Assembly: GCA_022759365.1 (NCBI GenBank)
Contig: JAEMPJ010000007.1
Span: forward strand, 73,372 to 119,854
Length of the DNA stretch: 46,483 nt
Direction: 5' to 3'
Origin: Thermogladius sp.
GTDB taxonomy: Archaea > Thermoproteota > Thermoprotei_A > Sulfolobales > Desulfurococcaceae
The notes beneath the pieces were generated by a model. The model searched no databases, had not been told where the DNA came from, and worked only from the letters and a program-made list of their open reading frames with translations. Shown piece by piece: positions 38,131-46,483 of this stretch (its first letter is position 1; every line of letters begins with the position of its first letter). The position numbers were made by a program, and so were the translations under genes.

Positions 38131-39969
38131 TTAGAGCTGGTAGCTTGCTAGAGGCCTCCTACTAACGAGTAGGGGTAGTGTGGGCTCGGTCACCGGGTAG
38201 CCTTTAACCTCCTCGCTGAGCTTGTCTAGAAGCTCGTTCAGCGTCATAGTGACCGTTTCATTGCTCACTCTAACACGGACGCTCAGTGTATTGCTCTTAA
38301 CCTCTCTCTCACCTATAACAACGATGTACGGTATCCACTCCCTCCCAGCGTCTCTAATCCTCTTACCCAGGCTCTCATCCCTGTCGTCCACGTCTACTCT
38401 AAACCCCCTGCCCGCTATCTCGGAGGCTATTTTCACCGCGTAGTCCAAGTACTCGTTGGAGACAGGTATCACTCTCACTTGTATAGGGGAGAGCCATGTG
38501 GGTAGACCCGGTGTCTTACCCTGCTTCTCGTTTAAGGCGGCTGTGTCGAGTAGCATGTATAAGTACCTCTCGACACCGCCTATGAGGGCTGTGTGTATTA
38601 TGACGGGGTGCCTCTTATCGCCCTCGGGTGTCGTGTAGGTTATGTTGAACCTCTTACCGTTGCCCACGTCTATCTGGAAAGTGGCTATCTCCCTCGGCCT
38701 CCCGATGTTGTCTATGATATGGTACTCAACGTTTAGAACCCAGTAGTATATCCCTCCAGGTATGACGGAGACTAATACAGGGTAGTTTTCTCTCTTAACG
38801 AACTCCACTATATCGTTGAAGTTGTTTTCGAAGAAGTCTCTTGAAACATTGTATAAGGCAACGTACTTCCTCCCAACCTTGCTAGCCTCCTCTAGGATCT
38901 TCCCTTGGACTATCTTCGATATTTCAATAGCCTCCCTTAGATCCTTGGTCAATATGTGGAGGTCGGGCATGTAGAACTTCCTGAGCCTGAAGCAGAGGTT
39001 TAACTCACCCCTCTGCTCCAACCTGTAGCTGTCAGCCACCTCGAACATGCCGAACGGGAGGTCTTTGTAGCTTATAACCCAGTCTCTCAGCATAGCGAAC
39101 TGCTGGTGGCACGCGGCATACCTCATCACAAACCTGTCTTCGTCGACGGAGACCTCGTATAGCCTGTCGCCGAATAAGAGCGCGTGCTCTAGAACAGGCC
39201 TCTCCTTCAGGTTGAACATGTTGCTGCCCATCACCTTGAACACGGGTATGCCGAGGCTCCTCGCGACCTGCCAGCTGTACCTTATGACAGACTCCATCAA
39301 CACGACAGCGTGTGGGCCATACCTCATATGCCCGTGGTCGCTCATCGGCTCCCACTCGAAGCCGAACTTCCTGCAGTAGTCGTTTACCCTATTCTCTCCT
39401 CCAGCGAGTTCAACCCCGAACACTTCTTTGTCTACGAGAGCCTTCAAGTCGGGGTAGCTGGAGTAGTCGAAGCTAGACGGGTCGTGGACTCCCCCGTCCG
39501 GGGTTACAATGTAGAACTTCTTCTCCAGAACCCTCCTAGCGGCGCCTGTCTCCTGCCTCCTAATAGTCTTAGAGAGCTCGCTGAGAGGGTGGCCGTAGCA
39601 TTCGAGGGTGAACTCCTTGTACCAGCCGAATGGGGCTCTCTCAACCTTCAACCCCTTCTCCCTAAGCTTGTCGGCGAACTTCTTCAACAAGTCTACCGCT
39701 ATAGAAGGCGGGGCGAGCTCGCTGGATAAATGGGCGTACGGGTACACTACTATGAGGCCCGGCTTCACTTCCGAAGCGGTCTTGGAGACCTCTTCAGCAG
39801 CCCTCTCCGCAACGCTCTCGTCGTCCCCCTCCTCAACTGTGGTGAAGACTACGAGGGCGTTCTCGAACTCGCCTGAACCCCCCGCCTCACCCAGGCTCTC
39901 CGGCTCCTTGACAGCGGGCTCCCTCGCCTTGTACGAGAACCTCCTGGCGTGTATTAAAAGTAGCCTCAA
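38131..39969 (-). CDS. thrS: Threonyl-tRNA synthetase (archaeal type)
   Basis: A 612-residue class II synthetase. The N-terminal 140 residues form the archaeal editing domain related to D-aminoacyl-tRNA deacylases (MRLLLIHARRFSYKA, ending FGWYKEFTLECYGHPLS), which removes mischarged serine. The catalytic core shows MSDHGHMRYGP, the ACHQQFAMLRDW zinc-side segment and RLEQRGELNLCFRLRKF (motif 2 region). The C-terminal anticodon domain includes IQVRVIPVSNEYLDYA. One complete enzyme is encoded, unlike the split ThrRS pairs known from some crenarchaea. The start is TTG. Confidence 0.95.
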   Translation of the reverse strand: MRLLLIHARRFSYKAREPAVKEPESLGEAGGSGEFENALVVFTTVEEGDDESVAERAAEEVSKTASEVKPGLIVVYPYAHLSSELAPPSIAVDLLKKFADKLREKGLKVERAPFGWYKEFTLECYGHPLSELSKTIRRQETGAARRVLEKKFYIVTPDGGVHDPSSFDYSSYPDLKALVDKEVFGVELAGGENRVNDYCRKFGFEWEPMSDHGHMRYGPHAVVLMESVIRYSWQVARSLGIPVFKVMGSNMFNLKERPVLEHALLFGDRLYEVSVDEDRFVMRYAACHQQFAMLRDWVISYKDLPFGMFEVADSYRLEQRGELNLCFRLRKFYMPDLHILTKDLREAIEISKIVQGKILEEASKVGRKYVALYNVSRDFFENNFNDIVEFVKRENYPVLVSVIPGGIYYWVLNVEYHIIDNIGRPREIATFQIDVGNGKRFNITYTTPEGDKRHPVIIHTALIGGVERYLYMLLDTAALNEKQGKTPGLPTWLSPIQVRVIPVSNEYLDYAVKIASEIAGRGFRVDVDDRDESLGKRIRDAGREWIPYIVVIGEREVKSNTLSVRVRVSNETVTMTLNELLDKLSEEVKGYPVTEPTLPLLVSRRPLASYQL

Positions 39970-40069
39970 AACATACCCCTTCGAAGGCTTTATGCAATAT
40001 CAGATAAGCCTTAATTAAAACCTTACCTTGTCGCAGATAGCTTAATAACACCGGTGAACATTGTTGCCT

Positions 40070-40125
40070 ACGAGTGATGAACCCCTTGAATGCGATTGGT
40101 GAGCGCACCTGTCTCAGCTGAGTAG
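40070..40125 (+). ncRNA. C/D box guide RNA candidate
   Basis: Boxes: C GTGATGA (40074-40080), guide ACCCCTTGAAT, D' GCGA (40092-40095), spacer TTG, C' GTGAGCG (40099-40105), guide CACCTGTCTCAG (40106-40117) and D CTGA (40118-40121). TATA-like CTTAATAA at 40041-40048 is centred about 26 nt before the start. The second guide would pair with CTGAGACAGGTG, which resembles the GACACAGGTGG segment of 23S domain IV; that assignment is tentative. It lies on the strand opposite to both neighbours. Confidence 0.65.
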
Positions 40126-40172
40126 TGGTGAGCGCGCGCTAGACCCCGGTTAGGGGGGTTCGGGGAGACAGC

Positions 40173-40811
40173 TCACGTAGCCATCTTCAAGAATATCTGG
40201 GAGTCCCCTACCTCATACTCTCCCGTGGTCTCCTGCCGTATCCACCCGTGTTTTTCCTGGAGCCTCCTAACGATAGACCTAAGCCGCTTGAAGCTCGTGC
40301 TACTGATGTTGAAGACTTTGACAACGAAGTCCTCTGGGGGCACCTCCCCCGTGAGCGAGGCGTAGGCGACCATGTAGGCTAGGGCATACCTGCCGCGTAG
40401 ACTTCTAGCTAGGAGAGCCGGGTTCTCCCTGCTGATGATCTCCAGGCCTTTCTCCACGTAGTCTCTAACCCCCTCTCTTTCAATGTTCTCCTCCGCTAGT
40501 AGGGAGGCCTTGCTTTTAACGGTGTGGATAAGCCTACCCGTCTCGAGAACCTTATCCGTGTCGACGACCATCCAAGGCCTCTCCCTCGAGATCTTGTAGG
40601 CCTTATTATACAGTTTCAGCTTGATCTTGTAGGCCCTCTTATCCAGCCCCTTCACGCCTGCGGGGCGGCGCTTAGGCTTCTCCTCGCTTGGGCTGGATGT
40701 GGAGGTGTAGTCGAAAACCCTCTCCACGACTAGGCCGCATCTACTGCAGACCACCACCCCCTCCTCGTAAACCCAGACGAGGCTGGATCCGCAGACAGGG
40801 CATTTATCCAT
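40173..40811 (-). CDS. Short TFB-like protein
   Basis: A 212-residue protein with an N-terminal TFIIB-type zinc ribbon (CPVCGSSLVWVYEEGVVVCSRCG, four Cys) and a helical region like one cyclin fold. Full-length archaeal TFB has about 300 residues with two cyclin repeats. The B-reader segment after the ribbon is replaced by a Ser/Pro-rich linker and basic residues. It may be a TFB paralogue with altered promoter binding or a regulator; both are inference. The start is ATG 40811, with a purine-rich G tract 60-75 nt upstream. Confidence 0.75.
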   Translation of the reverse strand: MDKCPVCGSSLVWVYEEGVVVCSRCGLVVERVFDYTSTSSPSEEKPKRRPAGVKGLDKRAYKIKLKLYNKAYKISRERPWMVVDTDKVLETGRLIHTVKSKASLLAEENIEREGVRDYVEKGLEIISRENPALLARSLRGRYALAYMVAYASLTGEVPPEDFVVKVFNISSTSFKRLRSIVRRLQEKHGWIRQETTGEYEVGDSQIFLKMAT

Positions 40812-40951
40812 TCTAGCACCAGGCTACCCTACTCCTCCCACTATTTTTAATGGGGAGTTCAATTGAGCGGGGAGGGGGAGGGGGGTGAAAGTTTCCGTTA
40901 ACACTCGTTTATTAACCTTAGTAAGGTATACGATTAGCAAAGGTGGCTGTA

Positions 40952-41557
40952 TTGGAGGCCGTCCTGCCTGGGACAGTGATAGGCATCAAGACTAGCAGTG
41001 GAGTTGTCTTCGCCGGGGAGAAGAGGCTGACGTACGACGGGTTTATACTCAGCAAGAACGTGAGGAAACTCTTCCCGATCACCGATCATGTCGCCGTAGG
41101 GTTCGCTGGTTTAACAGGCGATATGAACTACCTCTACAGGGTGCTCAAAGCCGAGGCTAAACGCTACGAGCTAGAGCACGGGAGGGAGATTAAGGCGAGG
41201 AGCCTCGCTAAACTGCTCTCAATAATACTCTACAGCTACAAGCTATTCCCCATGTTAACAGAGGCTGTCGTAGGGGGCTTCGACGAGGCTCCAAGCCTGT
41301 ACGTGTTAGACCCCGTCGGGAGCCTCCTGGAGGAGAGGTACACAGCGTTAGGCTCGGGCTCCCAGCTGGCTTTAAGCATAGTAGAGCAAGGCTACAGGGA
41401 GGACATGCCGCTCGAGGAGGCTAAGAACCTGGCTCTCAAAGCAATCCTTGCCGCTATCGAGAGAGACGTGTTGTCGGGCGACGGCGTCGACTTCCTGCTC
41501 ATAACCAGGGAGGGTATTAGAAGCGAGGAGTATATGTTAACCAGATCCTCGTCCTAG
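40952..41557 (+). CDS. psmB: Proteasome beta subunit, probably non-catalytic
   Basis: A 201-residue 20S proteasome beta-type protein: PGTVIGIKTSSGVVFAGEKRLTY, AVGFAGLTGDM, VLDPVGSLLE and YTALGSGSQLA match the family. Aligned to active subunits (G-TTTVGI), the position of the catalytic Thr1 is Gly here, as I recall for the inactive crenarchaeal beta paralogue, so this one is likely structural or a modulator. I prefer TTG 40952, 5 nt after GGTGG, over GTG 40943 inside that site. TATA-like GTTTATTAACC is at 40908-40918. Confidence 0.88.
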   Translation: MEAVLPGTVIGIKTSSGVVFAGEKRLTYDGFILSKNVRKLFPITDHVAVGFAGLTGDMNYLYRVLKAEAKRYELEHGREIKARSLAKLLSIILYSYKLFPMLTEAVVGGFDEAPSLYVLDPVGSLLEERYTALGSGSQLALSIVEQGYREDMPLEEAKNLALKAILAAIERDVLSGDGVDFLLITREGIRSEEYMLTRSSS

Positions 41558-41657
41558 AGCTAAAACCCATTCTCCTGGTTTCAAGGTAGTAGAGAGAAGA
41601 TTTATTTATTTGTCTCAACCAAATTCTAATTAGCCTAGTGGGAAAGGTGTACCCTAT

Positions 41658-44600
41658 ATGAACATACGTGTTAAGATCGTTTTCCCCTTAATCTTCCTAG
41701 CCATAATAGTAATACCAATACTCGCAGTAATGCCGGCTGGACAGACGATGAACCTACCTCCTAGTAGGGTAACAGATGTGAAAAGCCTCCTCGAGGTATT
41801 CGACAACAACGGGTTTAAGATCGCTGACGCCCAGGAGCCGGGCATCCAGGTTTTAAGCAATAGTGCTGGGCAGGTCTACAAGCCTTTCCTACTGGTGGCG
41901 TACAAGCCCGCTTTATCGCTTGTTAAAGACTACGCTAAGATAAAGTACTATATCCCGTTGCCGAACAACGTTGTCTTAGCCTACGTCGTTGTATCCAGGG
42001 AGGGCTTGGTTAAGCTGGCTGGACTGCCCGGCGTGTTGAGCATAATGCCGTCCCCCTCCCTGGAGGAGTTGTTCTCGGATAAGGCTAGGCTCCAAGTCAT
42101 GTCACGTGAGGATAAGGCTCCTGCCCAGGCGGCGGGCGGCGGGGGCTACAGCACGTTCTCAACCCTTGACATCCTGGGCGTGAAGAAGGAGTGGTCTACA
42201 TACGGGTTCAAGGGTGATGGCGTAATAGTCGGCGAAGTCGACACTGGAATAGACTTCACGAACCCTGAGCTAGGGTTAGACGCTGTCGCCAGAGACCCGT
42301 CTGGGACGCCACTACTAGTGGTCAACGACGAGCACATCGCTCTAACACCTATAACAGTCGTCAGGGATGCGAACGGGTATTTGAACACTAGTGGCGCTAT
42401 AGTACCAGTCTTCAGCACACTATACTCAGGCTTCTACGGCCAACCCTACATCTACGCCGTCAAGGTGACTGTCAACTGGACGGCGCCGCCCGTCAGCAAG
42501 AGCGGGGTCTACAAATTCGGGTTCCTCGAATGGTTCTTCTCGGATTCCCTCACAGGCTACTATGTCAGGGTGAGGATACCGACTCTCCTGGTAGACGCTG
42601 ACACGCCCGGCGTATACAATGCCGTGATGTTCGATTTGTCAACCGCATTCTACTCCCTATCCGTGGCTATGATGAGGCTCGAGAACTCTACCCTAGGTAC
42701 AATACTCTGGGCGCCGCCGAACCCGGCCTGGCTCGACTACAGCTTCAACGACGAGGAGCTGTTCAAGCTCGGTGTGAACGATGTTGTGGGCAGGGACTTC
42801 GACGGCGACGGGGTCATAGACTTCGGTGTTGGAGCAATCGCCGGAGCATACATAGACTCCTACGGGCTGGCTAACTACACGTACTCCTACCCAACCTTCA
42901 GCTTCGGGCAGCCCGGCGAGTACCCTGGCTTAGACCCGAACGGGAATTACGTGGCGGTTCTAACAGACTGGGAGGGCCACGGCACTAGCGTCGCCACAAT
43001 TATAGCTGCTAGAGGCAGGCTCAACTACACCGGGTACGGAGGGGTCTACAAGCTCTTCGGCGTAGCGCCCGAGGCAAAGCTGTCTGCGGGCACAGGCTTC
43101 TTCTTCGGCGACCTCATACCAGTCGAGTACTGGCTCGGTGGCTGGGACTGGGTCTACGACCCGAACTACGAGGCCCTCTTCCCGGTTCCAAGCGGTGTTA
43201 GGAGAGCTGACTTGATAAGCAACAGCTGGGGCTACATCAACCTGGCTAAGTGGGGTCACCAAGGCCCCGGCATGGACTACTTATCGGCTGTCTTCGACCA
43301 GATTGTCGCTGTAAACCTGCTGATGAACCATAACGTTACACTAGTCTTCGCTGCCGGCAACTACGGGCCGGGATACACGACTATATCATCACCCGGCGCA
43401 GACCTCCTCATAATAGAGGTGGCTGCCTCAACAAACTTCGAGTACTACCAGCTCTACGGCTACCCGCCCGGGCGGAGCGGCAACATAATACCCTTCAGTA
43501 GCAGGGGTCCCAACGCCCTAGGCTACCCGAAGCCGGATGTAGCGGCCGTCGGCGCATTCGAGTGGGCTGGCGTCAGGACTATTGACGGCAGGGGGTATGG
43601 TGCCATAGGCTACGATGAGGGTGCTGGAGGCGGCTTAACATTATTCGGCGGGACAAGCGAGGCGACGCCGTTTACAAGCGGCGTACTAGCCCTGGGAGTC
43701 CAGGCGTACTTGGCTAAATACGGCTGGATCCCATCCCCCGTTGACCTCAAGGTCTTGGTTAAGAGTAGTACAAACGACTTGAAGTACCCTGTCCTAGAGC
43801 AGGGTAGCGGGCAGGTCGACGCGTTTAAACTCGTCTCAACAATCATGTCAAACGGTTTCACAGCCTACTTGACCCAGCCGATAGCTTCAGCTTTCGTGGA
43901 GAACTACGCCAACGTATACGGGTCTTACACGGGCACTATAGCAGGCATGCTGGCTGACACAGCCTTGTACGCTGTTGTCCCAGCTGGATCCTCTGTTAAC
44001 TTCACTATAAACCTCAACGGGCAGGGCATTGTATCGGCTAGGGCCGTCTGGTACCAGATGGTGAGAGAGGTGACAGTCTACGACGGCGTCTACTACTTTA
44101 CAACAAGCTTGTTCACGCTCCCCAGGATATACTTCTCCGACGGCGACTACGTAGAGTTCTACATCCAGTTCAAGAACCTGTCCTACACGCCGCCCTACTA
44201 CAGCCAGATACCTTCAAGCAGCGGCTACATGATAAGGGCGGATGTCTTCGACTACTACGCTGGAAGCCTCTACAGGTTGACTACAGACAGTAAGATAGCG
44301 ACAGAGGATAGGATCCCAGTTGGCAATGTCTCGCTTAACGTCAAGGGAGACCTAGTCCTAAGGCTGAGGCCCAACCCATCAGCCCCAGCCCCGACGCCTG
44401 TCGCCGTCAGGATTGTCGCTAGAGTGTACAAGGAGGCTCCAACACCCTTCATCTCCTTCAACCTACCATACCTGTTCACGTACATCAATGGAAGCGGCGC
44501 TATAACAGGTAGGATAACCATACCCCCGCTCCAGCAACCAGGCGTCTACGAGGCTAAGATACTCTTGTACACGCCCGGCAAGACTATCGTCATCCCGGCG

Positions 44601-45590
44601 ACCATACTCGTACCGGTTGTACTAGACAACGTCAACGCCATTAGGCTCGGCTTCTACAAGTCGTTCCTAACATACGACTCCTACACGCCGGTGGGCTTAG
44701 CTGACCCGGTGTACGGCAGTTACACGGAGAGCCTTGACTGGAGGCTGATACCAGTCTACGTGTCAGACCCCAGGGTAGCCGGCTTCCTAGTGCAGGCGAG
44801 GTGGTCTAGCGGGCCCGCTACATCGCTGGAGCTGATCGCCCAGCCTCCCGGAGGATCCTTCCTGCCCACGGGAGACTTGAACTTGTTCTCAGCGTACAAG
44901 CTGACTGCTTCAATAGGCTACGTGTACAACCCGAACCCAAGCGACCAGTTGAACGGGTTGCTGAGAGTATACGTCCCCGTTAAATGGAGCACACTATATG
45001 CATACGCCACGGTACTAACACACTACAGGATTACTGCAACCCCGTCATCCTACAGTGAGACAATACTCCCCATCCAGTACGCCTACCCTGGCGCCTTAAC
45101 AGGGTTGTACAGGTTGCTGGTAGCCTACAACAGCTATAGCGGTAGCCTAACATACGACCCGGTGGCGCTGGACATCACTGTGGTGAGGGCGTACCAGGTT
45201 GAGACACCTGTCTCAGGCGGGTTGAGCGTCACAGCATACTTCACAGCCCTATCACCCTCAGCCCCACTACTCAGCGCGAGCGCTTACGCTGTGACGGATG
45301 GGAGCGTAGCCGGCGGTAGCTTAGTCAACATTACTCTAGGTGTTAGAGTCTTCCAGAACGGTTCCAGGAGCACGGTTCTCACTGGGCAGGGATACTACCT
45401 AGGCCTAGTATCCAACGGGATGCTGTACACTGTATCCTACACCGTCTCATCGCCTAGCTACGTTGAGACAGTGCTAGTGCTACCCAACGTCGCGTGGCAC
45501 GCGACAGGCCTCTACTACTACAACACCACGAGCAACAGCTTAGTGGTGTTCAGCATCTCTTACAACGCTGTCGTGACCACGGGCTTGTAG
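41658..45590 (+). CDS. Large secreted subtilisin-like serine protease
   Basis: A 1310-residue S8 protease. An N-terminal signal helix (residues 5-24) and propeptide are followed by the catalytic domain with Asp195 (EVDTGID), His441 (DWEGHGTS), oxyanion Asn568 (AAGNYGP) and Ser667 (GGTSEATP). The 246 residues between Asp and His form a large insert, as in pyrolysin and the STABLE protease of Staphylothermus. The C-terminal 600 residues are beta-rich and contain many Tyr and Pro but no membrane anchor, so attachment to the surface layer must be by other means. It probably supports growth on peptides. Confidence 0.93.
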   Translation: MNIRVKIVFPLIFLAIIVIPILAVMPAGQTMNLPPSRVTDVKSLLEVFDNNGFKIADAQEPGIQVLSNSAGQVYKPFLLVAYKPALSLVKDYAKIKYYIPLPNNVVLAYVVVSREGLVKLAGLPGVLSIMPSPSLEELFSDKARLQVMSREDKAPAQAAGGGGYSTFSTLDILGVKKEWSTYGFKGDGVIVGEVDTGIDFTNPELGLDAVARDPSGTPLLVVNDEHIALTPITVVRDANGYLNTSGAIVPVFSTLYSGFYGQPYIYAVKVTVNWTAPPVSKSGVYKFGFLEWFFSDSLTGYYVRVRIPTLLVDADTPGVYNAVMFDLSTAFYSLSVAMMRLENSTLGTILWAPPNPAWLDYSFNDEELFKLGVNDVVGRDFDGDGVIDFGVGAIAGAYIDSYGLANYTYSYPTFSFGQPGEYPGLDPNGNYVAVLTDWEGHGTSVATIIAARGRLNYTGYGGVYKLFGVAPEAKLSAGTGFFFGDLIPVEYWLGGWDWVYDPNYEALFPVPSGVRRADLISNSWGYINLAKWGHQGPGMDYLSAVFDQIVAVNLLMNHNVTLVFAAGNYGPGYTTISSPGADLLIIEVAASTNFEYYQLYGYPPGRSGNIIPFSSRGPNALGYPKPDVAAVGAFEWAGVRTIDGRGYGAIGYDEGAGGGLTLFGGTSEATPFTSGVLALGVQAYLAKYGWIPSPVDLKVLVKSSTNDLKYPVLEQGSGQVDAFKLVSTIMSNGFTAYLTQPIASAFVENYANVYGSYTGTIAGMLADTALYAVVPAGSSVNFTINLNGQGIVSARAVWYQMVREVTVYDGVYYFTTSLFTLPRIYFSDGDYVEFYIQFKNLSYTPPYYSQIPSSSGYMIRADVFDYYAGSLYRLTTDSKIATEDRIPVGNVSLNVKGDLVLRLRPNPSAPAPTPVAVRIVARVYKEAPTPFISFNLPYLFTYINGSGAITGRITIPPLQQPGVYEAKILLYTPGKTIVIPATILVPVVLDNVNAIRLGFYKSFLTYDSYTPVGLADPVYGSYTESLDWRLIPVYVSDPRVAGFLVQARWSSGPATSLELIAQPPGGSFLPTGDLNLFSAYKLTASIGYVYNPNPSDQLNGLLRVYVPVKWSTLYAYATVLTHYRITATPSSYSETILPIQYAYPGALTGLYRLLVAYNSYSGSLTYDPVALDITVVRAYQVETPVSGGLSVTAYFTALSPSAPLLSASAYAVTDGSVAGGSLVNITLGVRVFQNGSRSTVLTGQGYYLGLVSNGMLYTVSYTVSSPSYVETVLVLPNVAWHATGLYYYNTTSNSLVVFSISYNAVVTTGL

Positions 45591-45646
45591 ACTCCAGCTC
45601 AGACTCTTTTTTCCCCTCGAACCATTATCCTCCTGGATGATAACCC

Positions 45647-46300
45647 TTGTTCGACTACAGCAAGGCTGTCAGGCTCCAGAGAGAGCTGTTTAAACAAGTC
45701 GCGGCTAGTCTGAGCAACCCGCTTGTCGACGCCAGCAGAGTTGAATACATAGCCGGGGTAGACGCCTCCTACACGGGCGGCTACTCTATAGGCGTGGCGG
45801 TACTGGTGGAAGCCGGTAGCCTCAGGGTCCTCGAGAAAACCCACGCCCTGGTCAAGGCTCACGTGCCCTATATACCAGGCCTACTCGCCTTCAGGGAGGC
45901 CCCCGGTGTCATAGAGGCCTTGCTTAAACTAAGGTTGAAGCCGAGCGTGCTGATGGTGGATGGCCATGGTTTAACCCACCCAAGGGGCTTCGGCATAGCC
46001 TCCCATATAGGGCTGGTTCTAGGCGTGCCCAGTATAGGTGTCGCTAAGAGCAGGCTCTACGGTGAGGTCAGAGTTGAAGGAGGCGTCAGGTACATCTACG
46101 CCCACGGCTTGAAGGCGGGGGCGATCCTCGAGCACCGCGGGGGCGAACTATACGTGAGCGTAGGCTACGCTATAACACTAGATGAAGCACTGAAGATAGT
46201 TAGGGCGACGCTCAGAGACCACAAACTGCCCGAGCCAATACACTTAGCGGACGCATACTCCAAGGAGCTGAAGAGAGCGCTCAAAGGTGAAGACGGCTAG
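45647..46300 (+). CDS. nfi: Endonuclease V
   Basis: A 217-residue repair nuclease that nicks near deaminated bases such as hypoxanthine. Family features: the metal-binding Asp in YIAGVDASYT, the PYIPGLLAFREAP segment, MVDGHGLTHPRGFGIASHIG and the VAKSRLYG lysine. The start is TTG after a GGATGAT-like site. It stands alone, 56 nt after the protease gene. Confidence 0.93.
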   Translation: MFDYSKAVRLQRELFKQVAASLSNPLVDASRVEYIAGVDASYTGGYSIGVAVLVEAGSLRVLEKTHALVKAHVPYIPGLLAFREAPGVIEALLKLRLKPSVLMVDGHGLTHPRGFGIASHIGLVLGVPSIGVAKSRLYGEVRVEGGVRYIYAHGLKAGAILEHRGGELYVSVGYAITLDEALKIVRATLRDHKLPEPIHLADAYSKELKRALKGEDG

Positions 46301-46366
46301 GGTGTAAAACAACCGTGAACTAACCCCTCTGCGAAAGCGGGGAGAACGCGTATGCCACATCACCCT
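46299..46366. repeat. Nested hairpin after endonuclease V
   Basis: AGGGTG (46299-46304) pairs with CACCCT (46361-46366), and inside lies CCCC-TCT-GC-GAAA-GC-GGGG (46324-46342), a stem with a GNRA loop. It overlaps the nfi stop codon. No ACA box follows, so I do not call it H/ACA. It may be a terminator or an RNA element. Confidence 0.35.
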
Positions 46367-46408
46367 GAGACTTAGGTTAAAACTAGGATAGGAGCATTAG
46401 TTAGAATA

Positions 46409-46483
46409 GGGCCCGTCGCCTAGCTTGGATAGGGCGCCGGCCTGCGGAGCCGGAGGACCCGGGTTCAAGTCCCGGCGGGCCCG
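46409..46483 (+). tRNA. tRNA-Arg (anticodon GCG)
   Basis: A 75-nt cloverleaf without intron ending at the window edge: acceptor GGGCCCG/CGGGCCC with discriminator G, D stem GCCT/GGGC, anticodon stem CCGGC/GCCGG around CTGCGGA, placing GCG at 46444-46446, and T arm CCGGG-TTCAAGT-CCCGG. TATA-like GGTTAAAAC at 46375-46383 is about 30 nt upstream. Confidence 0.93.

Noticed and set aside
46299-46366. Second H/ACA RNA after endonuclease V
   Set aside because: The nested stems are suggestive but no ACA follows the lower stem and the pocket strands are too long.
1-46483. CRISPR arrays, insertion sequences, integrases or prophage
   Set aside because: No regularly spaced repeat, transposase, integrase or tRNA-end duplication was seen; gene content is housekeeping throughout.

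Overview
This window comes from the chromosome of a hyperthermophilic crenarchaeon, most likely a member of the Desulfurococcales. The gene set points there: TFE, reverse gyrase, two Alba paralogues, RadA, an archaeal XPB helicase, ABCE1, bifunctional FBP aldolase/phosphatase, a large STABLE/pyrolysin-like subtilase, intron-bearing tRNAs and an unlinked 5S rRNA gene. Genes are packed tightly on both strands. Translation starts are often GTG or TTG, 4-9 nt after a GAGGTG/GGTGG ribosome binding site, and that pattern was used here to correct several starts. I cannot fix the genus, and there is no sign of viruses, insertion sequences or CRISPR.

Layout. 1-4,142: TFE overlapping a DNA C5-methyltransferase, a SPOUT-like protein, an aldo/keto reductase, thioredoxin reductase and a CAU tRNA. 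4,143-8,901: SAH hydrolase, S17e, a Cgi121-like protein, an unlisted 30-residue Trp/Glu micro-gene, a one-ribbon TFS-like protein and ABCE1. 8,902-12,450: gluconeogenic/glycolytic genes (FBPA/P, TPI, pyruvate kinase) with an intron-containing tRNA-Thr. 12,535-16,346: a surface protein, 5S rRNA, DUF1512 and methionine aminopeptidase. 16,398-20,317: a metal-dependent hydrolase, a candidate H/ACA RNA, TyrRS, intron-containing tRNA-Ala, a RAM-domain protein, Tsr3, RNase P RNA and an Alba paralogue. 20,754-24,831: reverse gyrase and Alba. 24,886-32,529: small regulators, membrane proteins, DUF72, AbrB-ACT, an ABC-2 exporter and a PRTase-type regulator. 32,589-40,811: XPB, HIT protein, prepilin peptidase, RadA, ASCH protein, ThrRS and a short TFB-like protein. 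40,952-46,483: a proteasome beta subunit, a secreted subtilase, endonuclease V and tRNA-Arg at the window edge.

The gaps between protein genes hold much small RNA. I found six C/D box guide RNA candidates, each with four boxes at regular spacing and several with a TATA box about 26 nt upstream, plus one H/ACA-like RNA, RNase P RNA and 5S rRNA. Two guides read as complementary to universally conserved rRNA segments (23S domain V and the 16S 530 loop). The most novel protein-level item is the micro-gene at 6,427-6,519: it has its own TATA box and ribosome binding site and encodes 20 Glu and 6 Trp in 30 residues. All family calls are from reading the sequence; no database search was run.
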